From: an uncultured Bacilli bacterium | GTDB lineage: Bacteria; Bacillota_I; Bacilli_A; RF39; UBA660 | Length of the DNA: 64,000 nucleotides | Direction: 5' to 3' | Assembly (NCBI GenBank): GCA_910588195.1 | Contig: CAJUPN010000001.1 | Location: 124,001-188,000, forward strand | Shown: positions 8,955 to 17,492 of the stretch, piece after piece | How positions within the stretch are numbered: position 1 is the stretch's first letter | Layout: the number at the start of each line of letters is the position of its first letter | Notes under the pieces: model-generated | Seen by the model: the letters and a program-made list of their open reading frames with translations, nothing else | Databases searched by the model: none | Told to the model about the DNA's origin: nothing | Program-made: the position numbers and the translations under genes

Positions 8955-9881
8955 ATGAAGAAATTAAAGAATTTTATTAAAGTGTTATTTGTGTTATTTA
9001 TTTTTGGATTATCTATTATACTTTCAGTTAATTTATTTGTTTTTAGTGAAGGTGGTGAGCAAATTGTTCTACCTTATGATGCAATAAATTTAAATGATGT
9101 TGACTGTATTTTAGTTTTAGGAGCAGGACTAAAAAATGGTGGACCTAGTGATATGCTTCAAGAAAGACTTGATACAGCTATTTCTCTTTATAAAGAAAAT
9201 AGTGAATTGAAATTATTAATGTCTGGTGATCATTCAAGAAAAGATTATGATGAAGTTAATGTCATGAAAAGATATGCTGTTTTAAATGATGTTCCTTCAA
9301 CAAATATATTTATGGATCACGCTGGTATTTCTACGTATGATAGTTTAAAACGAGCAAAAGATATATTTCATGTAAAAAAAGTTATAATTGTTACTCAAGG
9401 TTATCATTTATCTAGGGCCCTTTATATAGCTAAATCTTTAGGAATTGAAGCTTATGGTGTTGATGCTAGAAAAAAAACATATCCAGGGCAGAATATGAGA
9501 GAATTAAGAGAAGTTCTAGCTCGTAATAAAGATTTTATTATGTCAATTTTTAAGCCAAATCCTACTATGATGGGAAATTCTATATCACTAGAAGGGGATG
9601 GTAATAAGACAAATGATAAATATGTCATACTTACTGATAAATATACTAATGAGGAAAGTTTTAGTGGATCTTCATTTGTTGTTGATAAAATTCTTAAACT
9701 AGTTAATACAAATGATTATCATGATGAAAAATGTGATGGAATATCTAAGTATATTATGAATGTCAATGGAAATAGATATGAAATTGAGATGTATGACGGT
9801 GAGATTCATATTATACTTGCTGAAAAAGAGAAGATTTTAAATAAAGAAGATGCAGAAGTAATTCTTAATCTAATAAGCTAG
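8955..9881 (+). CDS. DUF218/YdcF-SanA family membrane-anchored protein
   Basis: The 308-residue protein begins with one membrane anchor (residues 5-30). A DUF218 domain follows: DCILVLGAGL, then LLMSGDH, then VIIVTQGYHLSRAL and a conserved R-E stretch. SanA/YdcF relatives act at the cell envelope, and SanA affects vancomycin tolerance in enterobacteria; the chemistry is unknown. After about residue 215 there is an extra domain of about 90 residues not usual in the family. It is preceded by a TTAAAAT -10 and AGGTGA SD and followed by a strong terminator. Confidence 0.8.
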   Translation: MKKLKNFIKVLFVLFIFGLSIILSVNLFVFSEGGEQIVLPYDAINLNDVDCILVLGAGLKNGGPSDMLQERLDTAISLYKENSELKLLMSGDHSRKDYDEVNVMKRYAVLNDVPSTNIFMDHAGISTYDSLKRAKDIFHVKKVIIVTQGYHLSRALYIAKSLGIEAYGVDARKKTYPGQNMRELREVLARNKDFIMSIFKPNPTMMGNSISLEGDGNKTNDKYVILTDKYTNEESFSGSSFVVDKILKLVNTNDYHDEKCDGISKYIMNVNGNRYEIEMYDGEIHIILAEKEKILNKEDAEVILNLIS

Positions 9882-9907
9882 GTAATATTTAGTTTTTAGT
9901 TACTATA

Positions 9908-9936
9908 AGTAATTGTTTCAATCAATTACTTTTTTT
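9908..9936 (+). terminator. Intrinsic terminator
   Basis: AGTAATTG (9908-9915) pairs perfectly with CAATTACT (9923-9930) and is followed by six T. It closes the DUF218 transcription unit. Confidence 0.85.
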
Positions 9937-9960
9937 ATAGAATATTATTTAGTATTATGG

Positions 9961-9989
9961 TTGACAGTTTACAATGGTTATTATAAAAT
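9961..9989 (+). promoter_or_regulatory. Near-consensus sigma-A promoter
   Basis: TTGACA at 9961-9966 and TAAAAT at 9984-9989 are separated by 17 bases. An AAGGGGA SD at 10003 follows. Together they decide that the next gene begins at ATG 10018 and not at the in-frame ATG at 9913, which is upstream of the promoter. Confidence 0.85.
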
Positions 9990-10017
9990 AATTGAGTTTA
10001 TAAAGGGGAATTCTTTT

Positions 10018-11352
10018 ATGTCAAAAATATTTAAATCTGGAAAAATTGTTGTTGATAAAGTAAATGAAAGTGGAAATATAATTGAGACTTTATGTGTTGA
10101 AATAGAAAGAGATACAAGAAAACCACAAGATGAAAATTGTAAAAAAGTTTTATATCCACTTTTAACTTGTAACGGTAAGTATATATTTGAAAATATCGAT
10201 ATTGCAGTAATGTCAGGTTTGAAAAAAGAAGATATATTACAAGAAATAAAGAAATATTTAGTTGATAAGAGTAATTATAAAGAACAAGAAAAAATAAAAG
10301 AAAACAAAAAAGATTTTAGCAATGCAGATTTATGGGAAACAATTATTGAAAATGTAACTACTTTAGAGGAATTATCTCAAGTATATTATGTTTTAAGTGT
10401 GAGAAAAATTATAAATAGGTATAAGGATAAAATTTTTAGAAAATTAAATGAAGTTGATGTTTCAGATCCTTTCTTTTTTGCAGATTTTAGCAAATATAGT
10501 GATTTTTGGACAGAAGAAAATAATGAATATTGTTTTATTCGTTATATGTATAAAATAGAGTTGTTGCTTGAAAAATACAAAAATCTGAAGTATGATCAAG
10601 TTATTGACTTTAACTTGTCATTAATTAAGAAAGGTGATTATTTAGAAGAATTACTATGTAATTTTATTAATCATTGGCGAGATTATGGTATTAGTTATTT
10701 TATCAGTGATGAAGAAAATTTAATCTTTTTCTCTCTTTACTCTAAATTTGAGTATGCTCAGTTTAATAGTTATGTTGTGTCTGTTCTTTTTGCAATTTAT
10801 GAAAATAGTTGTTTTTATGAAAAAGATTATATTCCTAAAAATATAAAAACAATGCTTTTTGAAATTCAAGAAAAAGTAGACAATAAACTTAAAGAAATTC
10901 ATTTTCCTGTGATATCTTTTGAATATAACTATATGCGTGCTTTAGAGAATAATAGTTATATTGATTTTGCTAAAGCAAATTTTCAAGCTAATACTAAAGA
11001 AAATAAAGACTATATGACTGTTTTAGAAGATAAAATTAAATCTGAGGATTTTGATATTGAAGAAGCCCTTTTATTAATTTTATGTCTTTTTAGAAATCAT
11101 AAAAGTAAGTTTGAATGGGATATTAATATAAAAGCTTTAACAACAATTTTAGATAATTATGAGTTAAAGAAGAATTCTCATTTTAAGCGAATTCACTTTT
11201 GGTTCTATGAAAGTGTTTACTATTACTTAAATGAAAATGATATTAAAACAAAAGATTTATTAGAAATAAAAAAACTGTATGATAATAATTGTTCTAAATA
11301 TACTGAACAGATGAAAATGGAATTTGATAGTATTTATAAATGGTGTAGGTAA
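10018..11352 (+). CDS. Uncharacterised 444-residue cytoplasmic protein
   Basis: I do not recognise this gene. From ATG 10018 it encodes 444 residues. Residues 1-90 form a small beta-rich region (SGKIVVDKVNESGNI, KKVLYPLLTCNGKYIF) that ends in VMSGLKKEDILQEIKKYL. The remainder is predominantly alpha-helical, rich in Tyr, Phe, Lys and Asn, with no signal peptide, transmembrane span or catalytic motif. It has its own near-consensus promoter and an intrinsic terminator, so it is monocistronic. Alternating aromatic/acidic helices could be a solenoid, but no repeat register is evident. Function is unknown. Confidence 0.7.
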   Translation: MSKIFKSGKIVVDKVNESGNIIETLCVEIERDTRKPQDENCKKVLYPLLTCNGKYIFENIDIAVMSGLKKEDILQEIKKYLVDKSNYKEQEKIKENKKDFSNADLWETIIENVTTLEELSQVYYVLSVRKIINRYKDKIFRKLNEVDVSDPFFFADFSKYSDFWTEENNEYCFIRYMYKIELLLEKYKNLKYDQVIDFNLSLIKKGDYLEELLCNFINHWRDYGISYFISDEENLIFFSLYSKFEYAQFNSYVVSVLFAIYENSCFYEKDYIPKNIKTMLFEIQEKVDNKLKEIHFPVISFEYNYMRALENNSYIDFAKANFQANTKENKDYMTVLEDKIKSEDFDIEEALLLILCLFRNHKSKFEWDINIKALTTILDNYELKKNSHFKRIHFWFYESVYYYLNENDIKTKDLLEIKKLYDNNCSKYTEQMKMEFDSIYKWCR

Positions 11353-11375
11353 TATAAAAATTAATATGTTTAAAG

Positions 11376-11405
11376 AAAGATGAATACGAGTTATTCATCT
11401 TTTTG
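11376..11405 (+). terminator. Intrinsic terminator
   Basis: AAAGATGAATA pairs with TATTCATCTTT around a 5-base loop, followed by TT-rich sequence. Confidence 0.8.
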
Positions 11406-11576
11406 TATTAAGAAAATTAGATACTTGCTAATGTTATAAATTTTTGAAAAGGGAAATATTACTTGTGTTCTTTTTAAGTCAACTTATTTATGATATAATT
11501 CTTGTACGAAATAATGATATTTAAAGTAATTAGCAAGTAAATAGTTAATAGATATAAGTAGAATGGAGAAAAGAGT

Positions 11577-12053
11577 ATGAACAAAGAATACATCCGTGTC
11601 GTAAATTTATCTGAAAATTTAGATTATTTAGAAGAGGTATCAAAGTGGATATGGAAAGAATGGTCAGAGATTCATGGAGCATCTTTAGGAGATGTTGTTT
11701 ATCGCTCAAGACATTCAATATGTAAATCGTCCATTCCCCAGATGTATATTGCCCTTTATGATAAGGAAGTAATAGGTGTTGTTTCACTATGGAATAATGA
11801 TTTAACAGCAAGACAAGATTTAACTCCTTGGATGGCAACATTGTTTGTCAAAGAAGAGTACCGAGGATTAGGAATAGGGACTATTCTGCAAGAAAAAAGT
11901 ATTGAGGTAGCTAAAAGTTTAAATTATGATTATCTTTATTTAATAACTGATCATGTAGGATACTATGAGAGAACTGGGTGGGAATTCTTAGAACAAGCAC
12001 CATTAGGAGACGGAAGAATGACACATGTTTATCAATATAATTTAAAGAATTAA
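11577..12053 (+). CDS. GNAT family N-acetyltransferase
   Basis: The 158-residue protein is a single GNAT domain. The acetyl-CoA binding motif A is ATLFVKEEYRGLGIG with the R/Q-x-x-G-x-G/A core in RGLGIG, followed by ILQEKSIEVAKSLNYDYLYL; Y/G residues at YYERTGWEF form motif B. The segment SLWNNDLTARQDLTPWMA is typical of a common Bacillota subfamily. It should acetylate a small amine or protein N-terminus; the substrate cannot be read from sequence. A TATAAT lies at 11494-11499 and GGAGAA precedes the ATG. Codon use has fewer AT-rich runs than its neighbours, consistent with acquisition. Confidence 0.85.
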   Translation: MNKEYIRVVNLSENLDYLEEVSKWIWKEWSEIHGASLGDVVYRSRHSICKSSIPQMYIALYDKEVIGVVSLWNNDLTARQDLTPWMATLFVKEEYRGLGIGTILQEKSIEVAKSLNYDYLYLITDHVGYYERTGWEFLEQAPLGDGRMTHVYQYNLKN

Positions 12054-12095
12054 TCATTCATAAATATATATAATTTTGTTATACTTCATATTAAC

Positions 12096-12287
12096 GTGTT
12101 TTTCAAATTTGTATTAAAATATTTAATGTGTTATAATATCTTCTTAAAAAAGCGGGGGAATAATGTTGCTAGTTTAGAACTTGCTAGTATGTATAATCTG
12201 ATTGATAAAGAAAATTGTAAGCTTCAATTTTTAGGAAAAGTTTGTGATATCGTAAGCAATAGAATTAGTGATTTACCACGGATTTAA
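12096..12287 (+). pseudogene. Small disrupted gene remnant
   Basis: A good -10 (TATAAT 12132-12137) and a GCGGGGGAA SD precede ATG 12163, but that frame stops after four codons. The neighbouring frame stays open to TAA at 12285-12287 and gives ASLELASMYNLIDKEN, then KLQFLGKVCDIVSNRISDLP, a protein-like helical sequence without its own start after the promoter. A terminator follows directly. The simplest reading is a small gene that lost its start by a 1-base frameshift. I do not recognise the family. Confidence 0.35.
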
Positions 12288-12315
12288 AACAAGGCAAGAA
12301 TTTTTTGCCTTGTTT
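12287..12315. terminator. Bidirectional intrinsic terminator
   Basis: AAACAAGGCAA pairs with TTGCCTTGTTT around a 7-base loop. It separates the small remnant (plus strand) from the convergent substrate-binding gene (minus strand). Confidence 0.75.
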
Positions 12316-12332
12316 ATCATTATCAGCAAAAT

Positions 12333-12962
12333 TTATAATAGAAGTTTTGTATTTAAAATAATTAGGTAACTTATTATCATAACACTTAGTTCAAATAGAT
12401 TAACACCATCACCTTGTCCCGAAATAAATGCACTAGTAAGATTAGCAAAATCTACTGATGAATCTATTTTTACATTTGTTAATTTTTCATTTTTTATGGC
12501 ATTAGTGAAATTAAGAAGTGGCATACCAGCACTACGGCCAGCAAGAATAGTTAAACCTTCTATATCTTTAAAATCATGATAATCAATACCATTTCTTAAA
12601 ACTAGAAATTGTCCATCTCTACTAGTTAGTCCTGCAAATGTTTTTAAGTAGTCATTTTTGTTTTCGTTATAGACATAAATAGTTGCTTCAGGTCCACAAA
12701 AACCAATTTCAACGTCTCCACTTAAAACAGCTGCAGCTACATTATTGGCACCACTTGTTAATATAACTTCTATTTCTAAGTCTTCAAAATAATTATTTTT
12801 AAGTGCTACATACCATGGGGCATAGAATGTTGAATGAGTAACTTCTGCAACTCGTATTTTATTTATGTTAGAGTCAGTTTTATTCTCTTTTGATATAAAT
12901 ACCACTATAGTTGCGATAACTAGTATTATACCAATAAGAATAATTAATAATGCTCTTTTCAA
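12333..12962 (-). pseudogene. Truncated NMT1/THI5-like ABC substrate-binding protein
   Basis: The protein has an N-terminal hydrophobic segment (lipid or membrane anchor) and then the SsuA/THI5-type ligand-binding fold: VAEVTHSTFYAPWYVALKNN, a GANNVAAAVLSGDVEIGF block, and ILAGRSAGMP. Family members usually have about 320-340 residues. This one loses similarity right after FISGQGDGVNLFE and ends about 210 residues in, so the second lobe is missing. No permease or ATPase gene is adjacent. The true start is probably TTG at 12962, preceded by GGAGGT; the in-frame ATG at 12977 overlaps that SD. Likely a decayed or non-functional transporter component. Confidence 0.7.
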
Positions 12963-12964
12963 AT

Positions 12965-13002
12965 AAATAACCTCCATTCAGTGTATTATATGGAGGTTAT
13001 TT
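12965..13002 (-). promoter_or_regulatory. Intergenic hairpin holding the DedA stop and the next SD
   Basis: A perfect 13-bp stem with a 12-base loop spans the junction. Read on the minus strand, the DedA stop codon is in its 5' arm and the GGAGGT ribosome-binding site of the downstream gene is in its 3' arm. It may couple or limit translation. Confidence 0.6.
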
Positions 13003-13596
13003 AGATATAGTTACAATTTTATTTTTGTTTATAATTTTTTTGATGACATATATAATTATAAAAATAACAATAAGAGGTTTATAGTAGTCTTTTATTATTT
13101 CTGAGACAATTATATAGTTTTCACCAATCATGTTACCTAAGAGAATTAATATGGTATTCCAAATTAAACTACCTAAGGTTGTTAAGATAGTGAATTCTAC
13201 TATATTCATTTTGGCTATTCCTGCTGGAATAGATATAAGACTTCTAATAATAGGAGCAAGACGTCCAAAGAAGACAGATTTTTTACCTGATTTATTGAAT
13301 TCATTCATTGTTTTACTAGTGTTATTTTTATTTAGTTTTAAGATACTTATAATTTTATCATTTAAAAAATATCCTAAATAATAAAGTATAATAGCTCCTA
13401 TAACTGATCCTAGTGTTGAAGCTATAATTATTAAAAATAGATTTAAATGAGCTTCTTTAGCAATGAATCCAGAAAATGTTAAAATTATCTCTGAGGGAAT
13501 TGGTGGAAAAAGATTTTCTATGGTTATTAATAGAAATATTCCAAAATAGCCAAATTTATTTATTGTATTTAATATAAATGTATTTATAGTAATCAC
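12997..13596 (-). CDS. DedA family (VTT/SNARE-associated) membrane protein
   Basis: The 199-residue protein has the DedA signature: ENLFPPIPSEIIL near residue 28 and FFGRLAPIIRSLISIPAGIAKM near residue 112, with several re-entrant and membrane-spanning helices. DedA proteins are linked to undecaprenyl-phosphate or phosphatidylethanolamine recycling and to membrane-potential homeostasis. The only in-frame standard start is GTG at 13596, but that GTG lies inside the AAAGGTG SD, which itself directly follows a TATAAT on the minus strand. Initiation may therefore use a non-standard codon (ATA eight bases later is in frame). The gene is divergent from the next one. Confidence 0.88.
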   Translation of the reverse strand: MITINTFILNTINKFGYFGIFLLITIENLFPPIPSEIILTFSGFIAKEAHLNLFLIIIASTLGSVIGAIILYYLGYFLNDKIISILKLNKNNTSKTMNEFNKSGKKSVFFGRLAPIIRSLISIPAGIAKMNIVEFTILTTLGSLIWNTILILLGNMIGENYIIVSEIIKDYYKPLIVIFIIIYVIKKIINKNKIVTISK

Positions 13597-13732
13597 CTTT
13601 ATTATAGTGTATGTATTTTTATTTAATTTATGTTTTTAGATTTTAGTTTTTTTATAATTTATACTACTTTTTATTTACATATTTTATATCCTTTGTTATA
13701 ATGATAAAGAGAATAGAGAGGTATATTTTGTT

Positions 13733-15619
13733 ATGGAGAAAATGATTAAAGTCATCAATGACAATTTAAGAAATGTAATAAGTGGTATTAAAGAACATAG
13801 ATTAGACTTAGAGGAAACTTTGGATTCAATTAAGAGTGATATGTCTTTAAAGGTAAAAGAGGCTAATGCATATAAAAGTGATGTTGAGACTGCCAGAACA
13901 ATTGTATCTACTCTTGAAGGAGAGATTGCAGATTTAGAACATGATTTAGAAGAATTAAATGATAAATTTGGGTCTAAGAACTTTAAAGAAATATTAGCAG
14001 CTGGTAATCGCGAGATTAATGCAAAAATAATTGAAAAAAGAACTGCTATAAATGAGCAGGGACAAATAATTTTAGGACTTACGGATAAGGCTCGTAGCTT
14101 AAAAGATTCTCTTATCGAATTAAGAGAAAGAAAAATGGTTACTGAGGAAAATTTGCGTAAGACTAAAATTCTAGAAGGATATTTTGATACAAGAATATCT
14201 GAGATTATTAAGTTCTCAGAAGAAAGTCCTGAAGAACTTGCTACTTATAGAGAAGAAATTCCTCAAGAAGAGCTGAATATTCAAGAAGATATAGATATTT
14301 CAAGCGTTATAGATGGTTCAATATTTGAAGAAATAGATGAGATATCAAGTGGTGAGCCAGATGAAGCTATCTTAAAAAGTGTACTTGCGAATCCAGATGA
14401 AATCCCAGTATATGAGCCAGAAGAAAATGTTCAACCAATTGAAATTGAAGAAGCTACAACAAATCAATTAGAAAGTATGATTAGTGAAGCTAAATCTTTT
14501 GTTGAAAAAAAGAAAAAAGAGAATAATGAAGTAGCTGAAGAAGAAGTTAAAGAGGAAACAGAACAAGTTGAAGTTCCAAAGGAAGAGGAAAATCTAATTA
14601 GTGAAGAAGAAAACGTAACTGATGATGAAATAGAAAGTAGTTCAGAAGAAGAGGAAACTTCTCAAAATGATGATAATTCAGATGAAGATTCTGATGATGA
14701 AAATGCTGGATATGTGGATATTTATGTAGATGATGAAAAAGAGTTTGATGATTCTTTAGAAAATGATGAAGTTGATATTGATCCTTTCTTAGATATTAGA
14801 GGTCTACAAGAGGAATTAGGATTAGAGGAAGAAGAAACAGAAGAAACGTCTGACGAGGGTGAAGAAGTCATTGATTTAAAAGTTGAAGAAGATGAAGCTC
14901 TGACTATAAATATTGATGAAGCTTTAATTGCTAGTGAAAATGACTTTAAATCAGAACCAGAAGTAGATGTTGAAAAAGAATTTTCGTCACTTGGACTTGA
15001 TTTGAATATGTTTAGTGTTGATTCTATTGAATCTATAAGAAAATCTTTTGATAAAGAAGAAGTAAAGAAATATTTAGAAATAATGAAAAAACATGAATTA
15101 AGTAAAGATTTAGTTTATGTTAATGCTAGATTATTGATTGATGTTACTCCAGAGAATTTAGATCAGATTTTAACTTTACTTGAGAAAACGGATGCTAAGA
15201 GAGAAGACATTAGTTTAGTATTTAGATATTTAGATAAGGTAAATGTTTCTAAATTAGAACAAATGATTTTGAGTGAAGTTGAACCATCTTTAACAGTTAG
15301 TTTGAGTCAAGCAATTGATGAAGTTGATGAAAATGTTGTGGGTAGTGTTTTAGGTCTTTCTAGAAAAGCATCTGAAATATTGAAGAAAACTGCAGCTCCA
15401 GAAGATTATAAAATTATGAATGCTCTTCCTGATGTGGTTTTTGAAAATTATCGTGAGATTAAAAATTTACGAGTAGATAATTTGGAAGAATGTATTTCAA
15501 AATATCCTCATAGATTTACACTTACTCATAGCAAATTCCATGAGATATTAGATAAATATGATACAGATGATTTAATTAGATGTATTAATAAAAATGCAGC
15601 TGTTATTGATAAGCTATAG
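13733..15619 (+). CDS. Long acidic coiled-coil protein, 628 residues
   Basis: I do not recognise this family. Three regions are visible. Residues 1-160 are heptad-like coiled coil (LEGEIADLEHDLEELNDKF). Residues about 165-430 are strongly acidic and low in complexity, packed with Glu, Asp and Ser. Residues about 430-628 form a compact helical domain (SVDSIESIRKSFDKEEVKKY, YPHRFTLTHSKFHEILDKYD). There is no signal peptide or membrane span. Possible roles include a cytoskeletal or nucleoid-associated scaffold; this is speculation. SD AGAGAGG precedes ATG 13733. The gene is followed by a weak terminator and a dedicated promoter for the next gene. Confidence 0.7.
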   Translation: MEKMIKVINDNLRNVISGIKEHRLDLEETLDSIKSDMSLKVKEANAYKSDVETARTIVSTLEGEIADLEHDLEELNDKFGSKNFKEILAAGNREINAKIIEKRTAINEQGQIILGLTDKARSLKDSLIELRERKMVTEENLRKTKILEGYFDTRISEIIKFSEESPEELATYREEIPQEELNIQEDIDISSVIDGSIFEEIDEISSGEPDEAILKSVLANPDEIPVYEPEENVQPIEIEEATTNQLESMISEAKSFVEKKKKENNEVAEEEVKEETEQVEVPKEEENLISEEENVTDDEIESSSEEEETSQNDDNSDEDSDDENAGYVDIYVDDEKEFDDSLENDEVDIDPFLDIRGLQEELGLEEEETEETSDEGEEVIDLKVEEDEALTINIDEALIASENDFKSEPEVDVEKEFSSLGLDLNMFSVDSIESIRKSFDKEEVKKYLEIMKKHELSKDLVYVNARLLIDVTPENLDQILTLLEKTDAKREDISLVFRYLDKVNVSKLEQMILSEVEPSLTVSLSQAIDEVDENVVGSVLGLSRKASEILKKTAAPEDYKIMNALPDVVFENYREIKNLRVDNLEECISKYPHRFTLTHSKFHEILDKYDTDDLIRCINKNAAVIDKL

Positions 15620-15645
15620 AGAGGATTATATCCTTTCTTTTTTTG
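15620..15645 (+). terminator. Weak intrinsic terminator
   Basis: AGGAT/ATCCT short stem followed by TTTCTTTTTTT. Confidence 0.55.
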
Positions 15646-15738
15646 TGTGTAAATAGCTTTGTAAATTCACATTATTTTCACAATTTTCGACAATATGTTT
15701 GATATAATGGTTTTGAATACTGGGAAGGTGGGATTTTT

Positions 15739-17484
15739 ATGCGACCTAAGTGGCAAATATTATTAATTATATTTTTATTTCTTTTTGTTCCAATTAGTGT
15801 ACTTGCTGATGATTTAGAGATTACAGGATCTGATGTTGCAATAAGAAGTCTCCCTGGAACTAATGGAAAAGTATTAGCTCGTAAAAGTCATGGAGCAACT
15901 TTTCCACTATTAAGTGAGAATAAATTTTCTGATCAAGGTGGATGTCCTGCCGGATGGTATAAAGTCAATTATGATGGTCAAGAAGCCTATGTTTGCTCTA
16001 CATATGGTAGAGTTATAAAATCTACCATTACTGTAGACCCTGGAGCTGTTAGTGCTTGTGAAAAGGAACTTGCTTCTCTTGGATTTCCGAAGGAATATTG
16101 GCCTGGGTTGTGTAATATTAAAATAAATCATCCCAATTGGGTTTTTAATCCAGTTAATACAGGCTTAGATTTTAAAACTGCTGTTGAAAAAGAAAGTGCT
16201 TGTGGAAAAAACACTTTACAAACAACTAATCCCGAATATATAGATAATAGTTGTACAACAAAAACTGATTCGGGCTATGTACATGCTTCTCAGAAAGCTG
16301 TTGCATATTATATGAATCCAATTAATTTTTTAGACGAAAAGAATATATTTATGTTTGAATCTAATTATATAAATACAGGTGTATCAGATGCTTCTTATAT
16401 TGCAATTGTTAATAGTAGATTAGCAAATTATGCTAAAAATCTTCCAACAATAGCAACAGCTATGAATAATGCATGTAAGACAAATAATGTTAATCAGGTA
16501 ATGCTTTCTTCAAGAATTATACAAGAACTTGGAACTACTGGTCTTGCTACTGCAGGTGATTTTAAAGGTCAACTATTATCTTGTATATCAGGGGCTTATA
16601 CAACACGTTATGGAACTCTTTTAAATGGTAAATCAATGGATTATTATTATAATTTCTTTAATGTTGGTGTTTTTGATGGTAGTAACGGAGATGCTGCCTA
16701 TCGAGCAGTTTACTATGCTGCCAATAATGGATGGGGTGGAACCGGAAATCAAGAAACTGATTTAACATTAGCGATTGGTGGAGGAGCAAACTTTTTAAAA
16801 ACTAAATATATGGATAAGGGACAATACACAGTTTATACACAAAAGTTTAATATTCATCCATTAAATTCAAATAATTTATATGTAAATCAATACATGACGA
16901 ATTTAAAAGGTCCTTCAAGTGAAGCAAGTATTGCTTACAGTGCTTATAAAAATGCTGGAATTTTAGGTAGTCCATTTATATTTTATATTCCAGTATATTC
17001 CAATATTAATGATAATATTGATAACTCTAATAATGGCGCAACAGGAGATTCTAGTGATAATAGTTCTGGTGGAGTAAGTGTTGAGAGTATCATTACTTCA
17101 TCAGGATTAAAACTTAATGGTTCAAATTTAATGGGGTTAGAAGTTGGAATGACTTTAAATGATATAAATAATAAAATAAATGCCTTAGGTGGTAGTTTAA
17201 CTGGGGCTGACTTAAGTGTTAAAGCAGGAACTGGCATGACTATTAAGGTTACGAATGGTATCGAAACAAAAACATATACATTAATTGTAAAAGGTGATAC
17301 TTCAGGAGATGGAGCTATAAATGCTTTAGATTTACTTCAAGTACAAAAAAGTATTTTAGGTTCTTACAAAATGAGTGATTCACAAAAATTAAGTGCTGAT
17401 ACTTCAAATGATGGCTCAATCAATGCTTTAGATTTATTACAAATACAAAAGAATATTTTGGGTTCTTATAAAATAGAACAGTAG
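15739..17484 (+). CDS. Secreted glucosaminidase-type autolysin with C-terminal dockerin
   Basis: The 581-residue protein has a signal peptide (cleavage near VLA-DD, residue 24), an SH3-like domain (about 28-95), a LytB/Atl-type glucosaminidase domain (about 200-415, likely catalytic E263 in RIIQELG, plus FFNVG and GWGGTGNQE blocks), a Ser/Asn/Gly linker, a beta domain (about 450-515, ending YTLIVKG) and a type I dockerin (519-580). The dockerin has two calcium-loop repeats, D520-T-S-G-D524-G-A-I-N528 and D554-T-S-N-D558-G-S-I-N562, each followed by ALDLLQ. It should cut peptidoglycan glycan strands. The next gene, 8 bases on, encodes a cohesin. Confidence 0.9.
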   Translation: MRPKWQILLIIFLFLFVPISVLADDLEITGSDVAIRSLPGTNGKVLARKSHGATFPLLSENKFSDQGGCPAGWYKVNYDGQEAYVCSTYGRVIKSTITVDPGAVSACEKELASLGFPKEYWPGLCNIKINHPNWVFNPVNTGLDFKTAVEKESACGKNTLQTTNPEYIDNSCTTKTDSGYVHASQKAVAYYMNPINFLDEKNIFMFESNYINTGVSDASYIAIVNSRLANYAKNLPTIATAMNNACKTNNVNQVMLSSRIIQELGTTGLATAGDFKGQLLSCISGAYTTRYGTLLNGKSMDYYYNFFNVGVFDGSNGDAAYRAVYYAANNGWGGTGNQETDLTLAIGGGANFLKTKYMDKGQYTVYTQKFNIHPLNSNNLYVNQYMTNLKGPSSEASIAYSAYKNAGILGSPFIFYIPVYSNINDNIDNSNNGATGDSSDNSSGGVSVESIITSSGLKLNGSNLMGLEVGMTLNDINNKINALGGSLTGADLSVKAGTGMTIKVTNGIETKTYTLIVKGDTSGDGAINALDLLQVQKSILGSYKMSDSQKLSADTSNDGSINALDLLQIQKNILGSYKIEQ

Positions 17485-17492
17485 GAGGAATT

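Noticed and set aside
9913..10017. In-frame extension of the 10018 gene to ATG 9913
   Set aside because: A terminator (9908-9936) and a near-consensus promoter (9961-9989) lie inside this stretch, so it cannot be the translated start.
206..11352. Integrated prophage or conjugative element around the serine recombinase
   Set aside because: There are no structural, packaging, replication or transfer genes, and no attachment repeats were found by eye.
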